From contig JAQFVV010000018.1 in assembly GCA_028023455.1 (NCBI GenBank), positions 11,182,771 to 11,246,770 on the forward strand: 64,000 bases of DNA, read 5' to 3'. This document shows positions 1-11,417 of this stretch, in pieces; positions within the stretch are counted from its first letter, which is position 1; each line of letters opens with the position of its first letter. A program made the position numbers and the translations under genes. The notes beneath the pieces are model-generated. The model did no database searches and was not told where the DNA came from. It saw only the letters and a list, made by a program, of their open reading frames with translations. The stretch comes from Epiperipatus broadwayi. Taxonomy: Eukaryota > Onychophora > Udeonychophora > Euonychophora > Peripatidae.

Positions 1-104
1 CAAATGCTTAAATCCAATGCAGCTTTACAAAGGCTCTCCTGATGCAAAATACAATGAAAAGATAAGATATCACTGCCTATGTGTTGTACTTGTAACTTGT
101 TTTT

Positions 105-190
105 TAAAAGCTTAACCAGTACTGTTCTATTAGCCACTGTAAATCGCTTGATGGTGCGGTTTCTCTCCAAAAACACAGAAGTATGCCATT
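105..190 (+). repeat. Copy of a dispersed repeat, inverted relative to 1381-1482
   Basis: The stretch beginning CTTAACCAGTACTGTTCTAT and running through TCTCCAAAAACA matches, base for base with scattered changes, the reverse complement of 1381-1482. The match stops at about 105, and at 1381-1482 it stops where the hAT transposase reading frame is lost. It therefore looks like its own repeat unit rather than part of the transposase. The family is not recognised. Confidence 0.55.
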
Positions 191-1130
191 TACGCAGCTG
201 AACCTTCAGCTAATACAACACTACAATCATAATAGCTGTTTCTGATCTGCATGATGGCATTGTTCTCTATGCATATGCACAGAAATAGTATGCCCATCTT
301 TGTGTGGCGACACTTTATGCATACGATCAGTGATGACAGTTCGCTACTGTTTCATATGAGGGTGGCTGGACTTAAATTTTGCAGAACTCAAATCTGATTC
401 CAAACTCATTGTCTTACATCCCAACTGACATAGTATTGAATAGTGATAATTTTCAGCCTGTTGGCACATCCCTAGGCAGTTTGGAAGCTACGAGAAATTG
501 GGGGCGGTCAGGCAGAGCATAATTCAAGGCGTTCGCGAAAAACATGTTTTTGCAGTAACACATACAAGATAAATAAAATAGCTGAAGGCAACAGCAAACA
601 TTTCAAACTGTGGGACTTGCTCAATGCAGAAGCTGTTGCCTTTCTGCATGCACAAAGCATCCTGCCACATACACCTTCACAAAGGTGAGGACCTCTTCGG
701 GGCCATACTAGCTGAGATTATGAACAACCATAACCGGTAACTACTTTAAAGCAAGGACATTATTTTATTTTTTCTGTTTGTGTTGTTTGGGCCATTATCT
801 GCAAAATTGTTTATTGAAATGAATGTTTCCAGCTGCTGTAGTACTTTTTTGCAAATGAATTGGACTAATTTTATAGTTTTCAATAAAGTTATTTTTGTAA
901 CCAATGCAATCAATTGAAATAGTTTTTTGAGGGGTTTAATTTTCCCTACTTTTGTTTTAAAATGTTACAAGAATCAGGTCAAGTTACTTTTGAAATTAAT
1001 TGTTTTTTTTTTTTTTTGGTTATTGAAATGTTTTATGTACTATTAAAAGAATTGCGTCAATTTGAAGTCCAATAATGTAAATTTGAAGGAAGGAACCAAA
1101 ATCAGTATTTTTTAAATGAATTTTTTTTTT
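191..1130. other. No gene recognised; somewhat GC-richer up to 720
   Basis: Positions 191-720 are visibly less AT-rich than the DNA that follows, which suggests old repeat or coding debris, but no reading frame or family could be identified. From 720 to 1130 the sequence is AT-rich with poly-T runs. Confidence 0.4.
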
Positions 1131-1148
1131 GTTGGTTTAATGTAGAAT

Positions 1149-1362
1149 AGCGTAAATTTGAAAAAAGAAAATCCCCTGGCAAAATTTCGAAAAAGGTAGC
1201 TTTTAAGTGAATTACCAAAAAAGTAATTTTTAAATAGTGTAATTTGAAAAAAGAAAATTCCCTGGCATAATTTTCAAAAAAGTTGTTTTTAAATGAATTT
1301 CCAAAAAAGTAGTTTTTAAATAGCATAAATTAAAAAAAATAAAATCCCACGGCATAATTTCC
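1149..1362. repeat. 87-bp minisatellite, about 2.5 copies
   Basis: Unit starts are at 1149, 1235 and 1322, giving a period of 86-87 bp. Each unit carries TTTGAAAAAAGAAAATYCC, then a CTGGCAtAATTT segment, and two copies of an AAAAAGTAGTTTTTAAAT half-motif. The third unit is cut short near 1362. Because the unit is T-rich it leaves a spurious open frame on the minus strand. Confidence 0.7.
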
Positions 1363-1380
1363 TATTATACGAAAAAAAAG

Positions 1381-1482
1381 GTCTGGCTGGCCCGGAAATG
1401 TTATATTGATATGTTTTTGCAGTGAAACAGCGCCACCAAGCGATGTACAGTGGCTAATAGTACAGTACCGCTTAACCATACC
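1381..1482 (-). repeat. Second copy of the 105-190 repeat, abutting the broken transposase
   Basis: On the minus strand this reads GGTTAAGCGGTACTGTACTA and onward, and aligns with 105-190 on the plus strand. Its junction with transposase coding sequence lies at about 1483, immediately after the residues SGKNVGMV. The repeat probably inserted into, or recombined with, the hAT element at that point. Confidence 0.5.
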
Positions 1483-2250
1483 TACATTTTTTCCACTGAA
1501 AGCTCTGGCCCCATCTGTTGTAATGCATGCCATTTTGTTCCAGGACAAGCCACTTTTCTCCACACAATTCATAGCACACTCAAGCAATTCCTGACCAGTG
1601 GTTCTATCTTTCATTGATTCTAGGCCAAGTAATTCCTCTGTGATGATGAAATTTCCATTAATTCCACAAATAACAATGAGAAATTGTGCAGTGTCTTTGT
1701 TATCTGTGCTCTCATCCAGTGCCAAAGAAAAGCAAACAAAATCTTTGCTTACAGTCTTCAACTGCTCTGTCAATTCGTCACTAATTGAGTCAATGTGCCA
1801 CACTATTGTAGTCCTTCTTGACAATTGCTTTCAAATTTGATTTTCACATCAGGGCACTATACACTTGCACACTATCATACACTGCTTAATAAACTTGCCA
1901 TATGAAAAAGGCCTGTTGCATTTAGCAAGGTTGTAGGTCACCATGAAAATTGCTTCTGTAGTGCTATTTTGAAGTGTTGATTGCTTTGTAAATAATGTTT
2001 GTTGCTTCTTCAGCCTTTTCACACACTCCGCAGCTTTTATTTTGCATTCTTCCTTGGAAAATTTGCAGCCAAAGTTGCTATGTTTTGTTTTGTGGTGTCA
2101 TTTCAGATTGTACTCCTTAAATATGGCTATTATTTTATGACACAATAAACACATTACTTTATTACCTGTATTACCAAAGAAATATTTGTTTGTCCATTCT
2201 TCATTAAACACACAACATTCACCGATTTTTACATTTTTTGGAGAGTTCAT
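1483..2250 (-). pseudogene. hAT transposase of the GTF2IRD2-like type, N-terminal part, broken
   Basis: Read on the minus strand from an ATG at 2250. The N-terminus has a BED-type zinc finger (CLLCHK ... HHKTKH) with a stop inside it (NLK*HHKTKH). A helical region with CVKRLKKQQ follows, then two more stops near 1832-1850, then the catalytic core. The core includes LALDESTDNKDTAQF, which carries a hAT-type DEST acidic motif, and ITTDGARAFSGKNVG. These motifs match transposases annotated as general transcription factor II-I repeat domain-containing protein 2-like, or ZBED-like. The C-terminal part and dimerisation domain are missing; the frame is lost at about 1483, next to an unrelated repeat. 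It is a cut-and-paste DNA transposase remnant and cannot be functional. The terminus of the same element lies upstream at 2500. Confidence 0.88.
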
Positions 2251-2500
2251 GGTTTCACTAAAGTTGGAAATTTATATATTTACTGTTGCAAGACAAAATT
2301 GAAATTAACCAGATCTACCGGAAAAGCGCTGCACATGTATATTGCTGTGGCCATCCTAGTGGAAAATATGAGACAAATCTTCAGTCACACATGGGAAGTA
2401 AATCTCAGTTCAAGATGGATTTTTCTGACTGTCTTCGTGGGTCACAAGAAACTCTTACTGGGCCGCATGTGGCCCATGAACCGCTATTTACCCACCCCTG
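1483..2500 (-). mobile_element. hAT element, 5' end present, 3' end missing
   Basis: The 5' terminus at 2500 reads, on the minus strand, CAGGGGTGGGTAAATAGCGG. This matches the start of the non-autonomous copy at 42761. The roughly 250-bp leader between terminus and ATG also aligns with that copy. The 8 bp outside the terminus (2501-2508, ATTTAAAG) would be the target site duplication, but its partner was not found because the other end of the element is gone. Confidence 0.8.
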
Positions 2501-2508
2501 ATTTAAAG

Positions 2509-5405
2509 TAATATTTTTTTGTTAATCTTGATTGCTCTCATGCAATAAAAAAAATTGTGCTTTACTGAAAGTATACACTTATTTAAAAAAACCACACAAA
2601 GAAAAAACATAGTTAAGTAAATATCTCTAAATCAATAAACTTGTTTTTATTTTACCTTTTAAAGAATTTATCCATTTGTGCTACTTAATTTATAATTTTC
2701 ATTTTTTCTTAGCAGATAGCCTTTCAAAATTGTAATCAAAACAAAAAAAAAGTCTAAATAAGGGGGTAAAAAAACTAATCTATACCTTTTTAGTTGTAAT
2801 AGAATAATGTTGAAAAAAAAAAAAAAATACAGAAAATTAATATATATCCACTATATTGTAAAATTAATAATTAAAATGTTAATATATACTTAGAACATTT
2901 GTCATAAGTTTCTGGCAATATGTGAATATTATGAAGATATTGGAGACTTAAATGAGGGGGTGGGGTATATTGTTGAATTGTTACTTTTTAATCTAGAAAA
3001 ATTAATTTGGGAGGCTTACAGCCAAGCGTTTGACAAATCATTTGTAATGGCAAACTGCAAATCAATAATTTATTTAATTTTAGTGCCTAGCAATATAGCT
3101 ATTATAGGATTTACTAACAATATACTTTAAAAGTCTACCCATGATCCTATTCTAAGAATTTGAGTGAGAACAGGTTATTACCCGAGCTTCGAGTAGGTAT
3201 ATTTATGAGTATGAAATAATTCCGATCACAAGCGCCAATCTTATCAATAAAAATTATACCACTCAAAAACAAAAGAAAAGGTTCCAGTGGACTTTTTTGG
3301 ATGCCTTATCCAGACTAGCTCAGTCTCAAGGTCTGGGAGACAATGTCTATCGGGAGAACAAAGCTGAGGTTATCTTACAAAGAAATGTCATTTATATATT
3401 TTTATAATTTTCTTATCTTCCCTACAGATCTTATTATTTTATTTCTTTTAGAGATATACGGTAATGAATATCAGTAAGCTTTTATAAATAATAACCCTGA
3501 AATTCTAAGAATCTTGTAATTCAAATAAATAAATATACAAGTTATAGCTTAAAATTCTAATATTTTTTAATACACGTATATACTAATAACTCAATTATAC
3601 GACCCAGTCATTCCGATATATATATAATATCAGTATACACATTCACAAAAGAGTGCAACTATGCGTCAGAGTTGTGTTTATAAAACAATTTAATCTTTTC
3701 CATAATTCTTTCTTTAAGTTGGAACAAGTGCATATTTCTTAATTTATTATTATATGTTCACTTAATGTATAGAGAGAAAGTCAAAGTTACCACATTTGAG
3801 AGCGAACGTTCGCGTGTTTAGGGCTGATGATCTGTAAGCTTACAGTATTACAATGTCGATTGTTTTAGTGAGAGTTGTCAATCTGAAAGATGATGAAAGA
3901 TTCCATAACATTTACACATATGATAATCCATCCTAGGGGTGTTAGGTAGATGATTCAAAAATTGAAGGCACGAAAGTTCTTTTTGTTTGGAGCTCCGCGA
4001 TCACTTCACTTGCTTGAAATAGACAGCAAAATCTCCATAGACAAAGATCATCATGATAGGCAGGTCACAAACAGTTATACACTGACCGGTTTAATGAATC
4101 CACATGATTATTCTACCCCAGCATCTCGATGGAATCCATTCTTATTAGTTTTTATTAATTAATAAAATCACTTTATGAAATTTACTATCCACGCTTCTTT
4201 CTCTCTAATGGTCACTTTTCCGAATCACTACAAAATTAAATATATATATATATTGGTCTTTTCTTATAACTCTCTTTCACCTCACTTTTTTTTTTTTTTA
4301 TCTATCCATACACTGATGACCATATCTCCGGAGTGCTTTTAGCTTCCATTGTTCCAAAATATTTAGTGGCCAAGTCTTGGAATTCTGACAAATGTCATTA
4401 ACAGAATCGCCTATGGTACAACTTGCAATTCCTTTTATTACTCTCCAGCCTTATATTTTAATTTGCCTTTGTTAAGAAACATGCGCTACTAATGACGTTA
4501 TTTAAATAACTATAACTTACGATATTAATAAAACAAAAATATAAAAATACAACTCCGCACATAACCGCTCCTCTTCATCTTCACATACAAATCTATGTTA
4601 GTAATTAATTCTACGCAACATCACAACATGTATAATAAATATATATGTATACATTCATACCTTTAAATAGTTAATGTATTTCACTCACATTCTTTTGTAA
4701 CAGGGTTCGAATGTATATCTATAAATTTTCTCGCATCTATTAATTCAATCCGCAGTAACAATGTAAGAAACACTTTTGTAATCATTATTGCCTTTAGTAC
4801 CTGTATTTGAACCCAGATACTGTTACAATACAGATATACATTATATATATCTAATATCCATTTATTTCCAGTTATGATAGAGGACCCATGAGCCTTCATA
4901 AAACACTTGAAGATGTAGTAAATAATGGTTATCATATCAATCTGCACAAGCTCACATAAAATAAAGTAATCAGAGTTGCCAACTTAAAAAAATAAACATA
5001 GCTAAAAACAAACAAAAAACTCTAAAAATAGCTTTAAAAAATTCAAAATTTACTACAAAAATATCTAAACAAATAAAAACTAACCTTTATTAATTTTTTT
5101 AAGCTTATTCAAAAAAATCCGTTCATCACTAAATTCCATTACTTCAATTTTTGCCATATCTTTATTGTATTCAAAAGAAGGTTCCAATTCAGATTCTAAA
5201 TTTTAGTATGATTTCTTAGTGACATAATTTTTCCAATGACATTTGCTGGCAATTCATAATCATAGCTGCTTTTTCCTAATCTTTTCAAACCAGATTTAAT
5301 CATTAATATGCTAATGAGTGAAATAATATGTATTCTGCATTTTGGTCTTAAAAATATTCTTCTGACTAAATAAACACTTTATTTCTGCATTTCCTTGTTT
5401 TCCCT
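2509..5405. other. AT-rich, no gene recognised
   Basis: Non-coding in appearance, with poly-A/T runs and short AT microsatellites. A perfect 12-bp palindrome GCGAACGTTCGC lies at 3802-3813. Small open frames, such as 3950-4162 on the plus strand, match no family I recognise. Confidence 0.5.
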
Positions 5406-5573
5406 ATGGCCAAATCCAAGCGCGCCATGACCAAGGAAATACAAAATTCAATACTAGAAAAAGCCACGAAAATAGTCAACTCGCCCTCAGCAATCTCATT
5501 GTTTCTTCTAGGTAAAACTACCTTATTAAATATGCTAGTGTTCTCCAGACTAAAATTACTTTCCAATCATTAA
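5406..5573 (+). pseudogene. Possible LINE coding fragment upstream of the foldback element
   Basis: A 55-codon frame beginning MAKSKRAMTKEIQNSILEKA is richer in G+C than its surroundings and ends just before the foldback element. The LINE 3' fragment lies on the far side of that element on the same strand. This frame may be an earlier piece of the same LINE, split by the foldback insertion. I recognise no motif in it, so this rests on position and composition. Confidence 0.25.
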
Positions 5574-5653
5574 AGCCACCAAGACTTTCGAAAAGTCAGT
5601 TAATAAACTATGCTCAAAACTGTATTGGAGGGGCAGAGTAGTCTCCATCAGCA

Positions 5654-6013
5654 TAAGCTAATGCACATGCGCTTTCTAGTTGTCACTATATAAATGAATA
5701 CTCCCACTTTTTCAAACTCAAGATAAAGTCTTTGGGAAAAGATAGAATGAATCCATCTATCTTTTCGACCCAAACGTATATGTATGGGCAAAACTTAAGT
5801 GTTTGAAAATGAGAGCGTGAAGTTAATTGATCACTTTAAATTACTTTCACGCTCTCATTTTCAAACACTTAAGATTTGCCCATACATATACGTTTGGATC
5901 GAAAAGATAGATGGATTCATTCTATCTTTTCCCAAAGACTTTATCTTGTGTTTGAAAAAGTGGGAGTATTCATTTATATAGTGACAACTAGAAAGCTCAT
6001 GTGCATTAGCTTA
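5654..6013. mobile_element. 360-bp foldback (inverted-repeat) element
   Basis: Two arms of about 168 bp (5654-5821 and 5846-6013) are near-perfect reverse complements around a 24-bp centre containing TTAATTGATCACTTTAAATT. The outer ends read ATAAGCTAATGCACATG and its complement. No coding capacity is present. The size and full-length palindrome suit a MITE or foldback transposon. A related single arm sits at 38273-38448, which shows that this is a repeated family. Confidence 0.85.
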
Positions 6014-6120
6014 TTGATATTACAGTTTATAAAAGCATCGCACTATATAAAATAAATGTCTTGTTTACATCAGCATAAAGCCCACATGCCCAAAGACTTA
6101 AATAGTCTCCACTCTCTACG

Positions 6121-6839
6121 ATGTTTCTGCAGAAATCTATAACAGCGCTTCATGCTTTATCACTAAAAGCAGGCCTTCCAAACACATCACTAAATGTACC
6201 ACCCACAGACACTCCACCGCCAAACAGCAGCAAATGGATAAACGAAATTTGGACACATGTCAACAACTATACAAACTTCAATCAAGCTGCATATGAAGCC
6301 AAAAGGTCATACTGGGATATGTACAAATTAAGAATTAACACTCCGGCTGCACTCCCAAGCACAATTGGATTAAACAATAGAACTCTAATTAGAAAAGCAA
6401 AAAAATTGGTTCATAGAACCGAAGTTTATTGATTTTATAATAGTGCTAAACCTTGACGCATTACTCACCAGTCTTTTTCTAGTCTATAAAAGGAGCTTTA
6501 CCAAAATAAACCCCTTCTGCCAGTTATGCTCCAGGGAGGAGGAATCAACCCATCACATTTTCCATAACTGCCCAACACTCAACAATAAAATTAACCATCA
6601 ACAGTGAAATCATAAATCAAGCTACAGACCTGTTTGACGTACAAAGTGCAATACAAAAGGGAATCTATTCAGATATCAGGCTAGCATTCTTCCTTTCTTT
6701 TACACTCAGGTTATCCAGGTGTAAACAAGTTCTCACCAACTCCACACTCAGTATCTGGGAGACTTTTAAATCAATAATAAAGAAAATGAGTATCAGAGAT
6801 AAAATACTGGCACCTGACTGGCTATACAGAGAAACTTGA
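6121..6839 (+). pseudogene. 3' end of a non-LTR retrotransposon (LINE) ORF, frameshifted
   Basis: Three consecutive plus-strand segments in shifting frames read as one decayed protein. The first (6121-6432) holds KWINEIWTHVNNYTNFNQAA. The second (from 6479) holds FCQLCSREEESTHHIFHNCP, a CX2C...HX4C-type zinc knuckle of the kind found at the C-terminus of several LINE reverse transcriptases. The third (6606-6839) holds LAFFLSFTLRLSRCKQVLTN and ends DWLYRET*. At least two frameshifts or stops separate them. The 5' part, including any reverse transcriptase core, is absent or displaced by the adjacent foldback element. The clade cannot be fixed from this tail. Confidence 0.65.
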
Positions 6840-8999
6840 AGCGGGGTTAAACTAACAAAATAGAAATCAAGAGGATACCCCTGATGCTTCAGATATGTAA
6901 GAGTACTTCAAGTATATCCCACTGTAATATTTCTTTCATGATATGTAACTCAATATTGTAACTAATAAAAAAACAAGTTAGTAAAAATTATTGTGTTATT
7001 TTCTTTTATGTACTAATCAGATGTATCAGTGATCAATATAATAAAACGGCATACAGAAATAATTGATCAAAGTTTTTACATATTTGAAAAAAGTATTTTT
7101 ATATATATTATATTAATCTTTAGTAAAGAAATATATCATAAATTTGGTTTAGTATTTTTTTTTCATATGTGTTATACATAACCTTAGTGAAAGAATTGGA
7201 TCTTTTTTGTTCAGTGTTGAATTGATAAAGAACAAAGTTTTTGATTCAATTTTTTAAATATAATCTATTAGTAAGTTTTTTACAATTATACAAGTGACAA
7301 AAATGTAAGTTATTTTGGATGGAAAAAACATTCATATTACTGCTATCAGAGAATAATATCTTTATTTATTTTGTGATTGATCATTAGATGACAAACATCT
7401 TAAAAGACTAACATCAGCATTGAGAAGTTAGAAAGGGTATATTCTTTCAAAATGATCATTTAAGTTTTTGCTACAATAAAAAATGTGTGTGTATATATAT
7501 ATATATCTCAGTAACAGATAGTATAACAACTTTCGTGTATAAGAATTAATTATAAATAACTAATAAATAGTGGTCAATCACAAATTTTCTTACTGCTTTG
7601 TAGAATGTCAGTCAGTTAGCAAAGATAAGCTGTTTCTAATATAGCCTTTTTTATCTCTTTCTTTTCCTTATTGTCTTCAATCATTTAACTAAGAATGAAG
7701 CCCAATTGTCATGAGGGTCTCATGCCATCACTCGTGTTTTTGCTATGACATTTCAACAGGTTTTTACACATGATAATCGTGACTCCTATTTTTTTTTTTT
7801 ACTTTTTTAGCACAAGCTTTTCAGGCACTTGTAGAAAATAATGGTGAAACAGATTTAGTAGATTGGGATTTTTAGTTGTGAAACTTTTCTCAAGAAAATA
7901 CAGTGACTAATAAGTTGAGTTTGAATTGGATTTTCAGATTGGAATTATAGTTTGGTAAGAATTGCATGTTTTAGGCAGTCCTGTTTGGAGATCCCTGTGA
8001 CTATTACAGAAGTGAAAGAGACCTAGAAATGGTGATCTAAAAATAGCTTACCTCATGGCTATATTATAAAGGTCTGACAAGTTCATTAACGCTTTTAGCA
8101 GCTAATTCGCCTTTTTATTTTGATTAAGTTCTAGTGAGAATCAGTGTACATATTTTCTATATTTGAACATTTTATTTTAACAATTAAATCTTTTTTCTAT
8201 GCAAATGTTCATAATCTTAACATTATTTATTACAACTGTAAGCTTTCAAGAGATATGCATTTTAAATATTAATATTTGATGTTTTAGAATGGGGGTAGGG
8301 GATCTTTTCTTACAAGAGCCATTTGTATATTTATAATATCACTCACAGGCTATAGACTTAAAAATTAGCCTGATGTATTTAATCAAAAATTTAATTGATT
8401 TATCCTAATTATAAGAATAAATGGCAGGCCAATTTCAACTTTCCCTTTTTAAATGGAAGCCATATATATTTTATGAATTAAAAATTAAGGAACATCATTA
8501 TTTTAAATGACTTTAATATATATATAATGACAATTTTTCCAATTCACTTTGTAATCATTTTTCATGACATTTATATTGTCAATTTTCTTTTTATGTTCTG
8601 GACAGATTCTATTGCAGCTAGGTTGCAGTCTTTTGTAAACTTCCTTTCAGAAAATGGTTTCGAATTTTCTGTTAATGTTTTTTTTTTTAAAAACATATTT
8701 TAATATTTATTTCTTCTCCAATAATTATATTGTAATCAGAATGTCTTGATATGACTGTCTTGATAAATAGTGGCTCTTAATATTATGTTCTTTATTAACT
8801 GAAATATTTTTCAGATATATTAGGCACATTGATTTACTATTTTTTCCTATTAAAAAAAATGTGTTGGTCCATTTCTTTTGAAATTTGAGATTTTCTGTAT
8901 CAATTATCTTGTTCAGTGTTGTCATTCTAACAAAAAATTAAAAAAAAATAAATACAAAATAATAATAATAAAATTTGAGTTCTATATTTGCTAATATAC
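6840..8999. other. AT-rich, no gene recognised
   Basis: Low-complexity AT-rich DNA with a (TA)n run near 7489-7506 and scattered poly-T. No open frame resembles a known family. Confidence 0.5.
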
Positions 9000-10120
9000 T
9001 GTAACGGTAAGAATTGTCCTTCCACTTAACAAAATCTAGAACACAGGCAAAATACACTCAAAGCTGATTAAACCTGGGTGCTGGGATCCGGAATCCGGCC
9101 AACATCCAATCCTTTCACTTCTGCTCAATGATCCAATACTCTATGGATGACATTTCTCAACTTACACAGACATTCAATTAAACCACGGTCCGGCAGTCAC
9201 CCAAAGTGTAACAAGAGACTCATAAATTAACTAAGTTAACACTGATTTGGTCAGATATATACACATATGACTAAGTAAACCATTAATATATCAATGATTG
9301 ATTATGAAACCTAATAGAACGATCTACATATAGATAAAATGTATGTGCAAATCTAGAGTTGGATAAAATGAACTCACGGACAATAAAGATATGAAACAAG
9401 TTATATTTTAAATAATATTAATTTAATAAAACAATAACAAATATTAAAACTAAAATATACTTTATGTAATGAGAATGTGAGATATTACGCTCGCAGGCGT
9501 TACATAACTAATGAGATTAATGTTACATATTATCTCATTATAAGTGTTCAATAAAGTGTAGGGCGGTATTGAAGTTTATGCCTATATTAATATACCAAAT
9601 TTCTGTTCTTGTGTAGTCTGCTAAATCATATGGAACTTAATAGCCAAAGTTATATAACTAACTTAATAGCGCTCCTGTGGCATCTATCTATACAAAGTTA
9701 AGTCGAGCACGTAATTAAGCTCAGAGATATGCAGGTTAGCGTGTTAACCTAGATTAGAACATACACTAACGCTAGATAAGCGTTTAATATAAAGGGCGAG
9801 AAAACTGGTTTATGATAGGTTTACCTATATACTCTATGGTACATATTAAAATATTAATAAAGCTAGAAGATGCAAATGGGTCATTATTCACGGGCTTCAG
9901 CCTCAAAGGCTCAGTTGCCCTACAACCGCTCAACTTGCTACGAATAGGAACATTAATTGTTCAGAGAGTCGGATAAGCATTAATTATGAATAATCTAGGT
10001 CCTTGTGTCCTAGTTCTAAAAGAGTGTGCTTTACCCCTAAGTGGATAAGTGTGACCTCAGCCAACAACTCATCAAGAATCATGCAGCAAGCAGATAATTG
10101 GACATTGCGTACTTAATAAG
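9000..10120. repeat. GC-richer non-coding island starting TGTAACGGT
   Basis: The island opens with TGTAACGGT at 9000 and is clearly less AT-rich than the flanks, with stretches such as GGGATCCGGAATCCGGCC. It has no useful open frame. A second island with the same opening word lies at 26391, and both contain ACAAGAGACT 200-230 bp downstream. A TGT start and lack of coding suggest a long terminal repeat of a retrotransposon. No partner LTR, primer binding site or CA end was identified. Confidence 0.3.
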
Positions 10121-10920
10121 GACACATCCGCAACTTATACATATATAACGCAAATATGTAAAATTGTATTAGCGTGTCTTAAAAATAGATAGTGTCAATT
10201 TGCATATCTATACAACCCAGTTCTCAAATTTAGTATTTCAAATATAGTATTTAGGGACTAAATTAATTAGTAACCTAGTTTAAGATTATTACCTGCGTCT
10301 CAACATATATAAATCTAAGGAGGACAAAGCATATTTGTGGGACAATTATGGATAGAACATTAGAAATATGCTTTGAGAATATCTGCGGCTAGTTCCTATG
10401 ATGTACGAGTTACATATATAAATAGTTCTAATTTATAACTGGAGTTGAGCAAACTACAATTTTAACTAGAGAACGACTGATTCTTAGAATATTAATGCCC
10501 AAAATTAATCAGTAAAGTAATAACATGATCTCGAAACAGTGAGTGAGAAAAATAATAATTCAATTATTTAATATTTATTATAGCGAAGATTTGAAATTAT
10601 CTTCTTAGGCTCCTAAGCTAAAATTCTACTTATAAATACTCGCGGTTTCGAGTTATTTGGCATATTAAATACATATAATATTAAAATGATAAAAGTATAA
10701 AATAAATTGGATAGATTAGAAATAGGCATAAAAGACCGCAGAAAATTATACATTTAGTTTAAAATCAAAACTATCCAAAATTAAACCAGACCAGCATAAA
10801 AATAATATTAAAACACAACCTAAGGTTTCACTGCTACAAGCAGACTTCTCAAGTGTAAAGAACTACAAAAACTACACAATATATATAATATTAAAAACTA
10901 CCCACAAATCCATTCACTTC

Positions 10921-11169
10921 CTATCCACCCTTAATATTAAAAGAACTCTTAAATAAGTTAATTGTTTCAGAATAATAAATGTTCAATAATAAAGACTCTT
11001 TAATTCTTTTTTTGATTTCATTTCTCTCAAAGAAGACAACCTTAGCTTCATCAAAATCAATAGTGTGGCCTGTATCTTTTTCATGGACATACAAAGCAGA
11101 ACTAAGATATCTATTTTTAACTCTACTTTTATGAACCTTTATTCTTTCATTTAAATCAAAAGAAGAATT
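10921..11169 (-). pseudogene. Penelope-like element endonuclease, C-terminal part
   Basis: Eighty-two open codons end at a TAG at 10921-10923. The segments RVKNRYLSSALYVHEKDTGH, TIDFDEAKVVFFERN and KKRIKESLLL match the second half of PLE GIY-YIG domains. In that family an H-x3-TGH-x-I-D/W segment precedes a conserved acidic residue and an R-x-x-KE-S/A helix. The catalytic GIY-YIG module itself and all of the reverse transcriptase are missing upstream (right side), where the inverted arm takes over. The protein would nick target DNA for retrotransposition; here it is a fragment. It differs clearly from the PLE pair at 60-64 kb, so this is a second PLE lineage. Confidence 0.75.
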
Positions 11170-11278
11170 AAAGTCTTTATTATTGAAAATTTATTATTCT
11201 GAAGCAATTAACTTATTTAAGAGTTCTTTTAATATTAAGGGTGGATGGGAAGTGAATGGATTTGTGGATAGTTTTTAA
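11162..11278 (+). pseudogene. Terminal codons of the same PLE ORF, inverted copy
   Basis: The plus strand reads SLLLKIYYSEAINLFKSSFN followed by IKGGW, matching the end of the minus-strand ORF at 10921-11169 with two substitutions (K for N, A for T). The TAG stop has become TGG, so the frame runs on to a TAA at 11278. This is an inverted truncated copy. Confidence 0.65.
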
Positions 11279-11417
11279 TATTATATATATTGTGTAGTTT
11301 TTGTAGTTCTTTATACTTGAGAAGTCTGCTTGTAGCAGTAAAACTTTAGGTTGTGTTTTAATATTATTTTTATGCTGGTCTGGTTTAATTTTGGATTTGG
11401 GGTAGTTTTGATTTTAT

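Larger units (their letters stand above)
10761..11417. repeat. Long inverted repeat built from a PLE 3' end
   Basis: Left arm 10761-11008 and right arm 11163-11417 are reverse complements with few changes, including a 2-nt indel near the centre. They flank a unique spacer of about 150 bp. The left arm plus spacer carry the end of a Penelope-like endonuclease ORF on the minus strand. The right arm carries only the last codons of the same ORF, on the plus strand. The arms therefore comprise the last coding stretch and 3' untranslated region of two tail-out PLE copies. Confidence 0.85.

Noticed and set aside
748-765. CTTTAAAG followed by CAAGGAC as the missing end of the hAT element ending at 2500
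   Set aside because: It matches the target duplication at 7 of 8 bases, but the terminus does not resemble the 3' end of the related copy at 43253.
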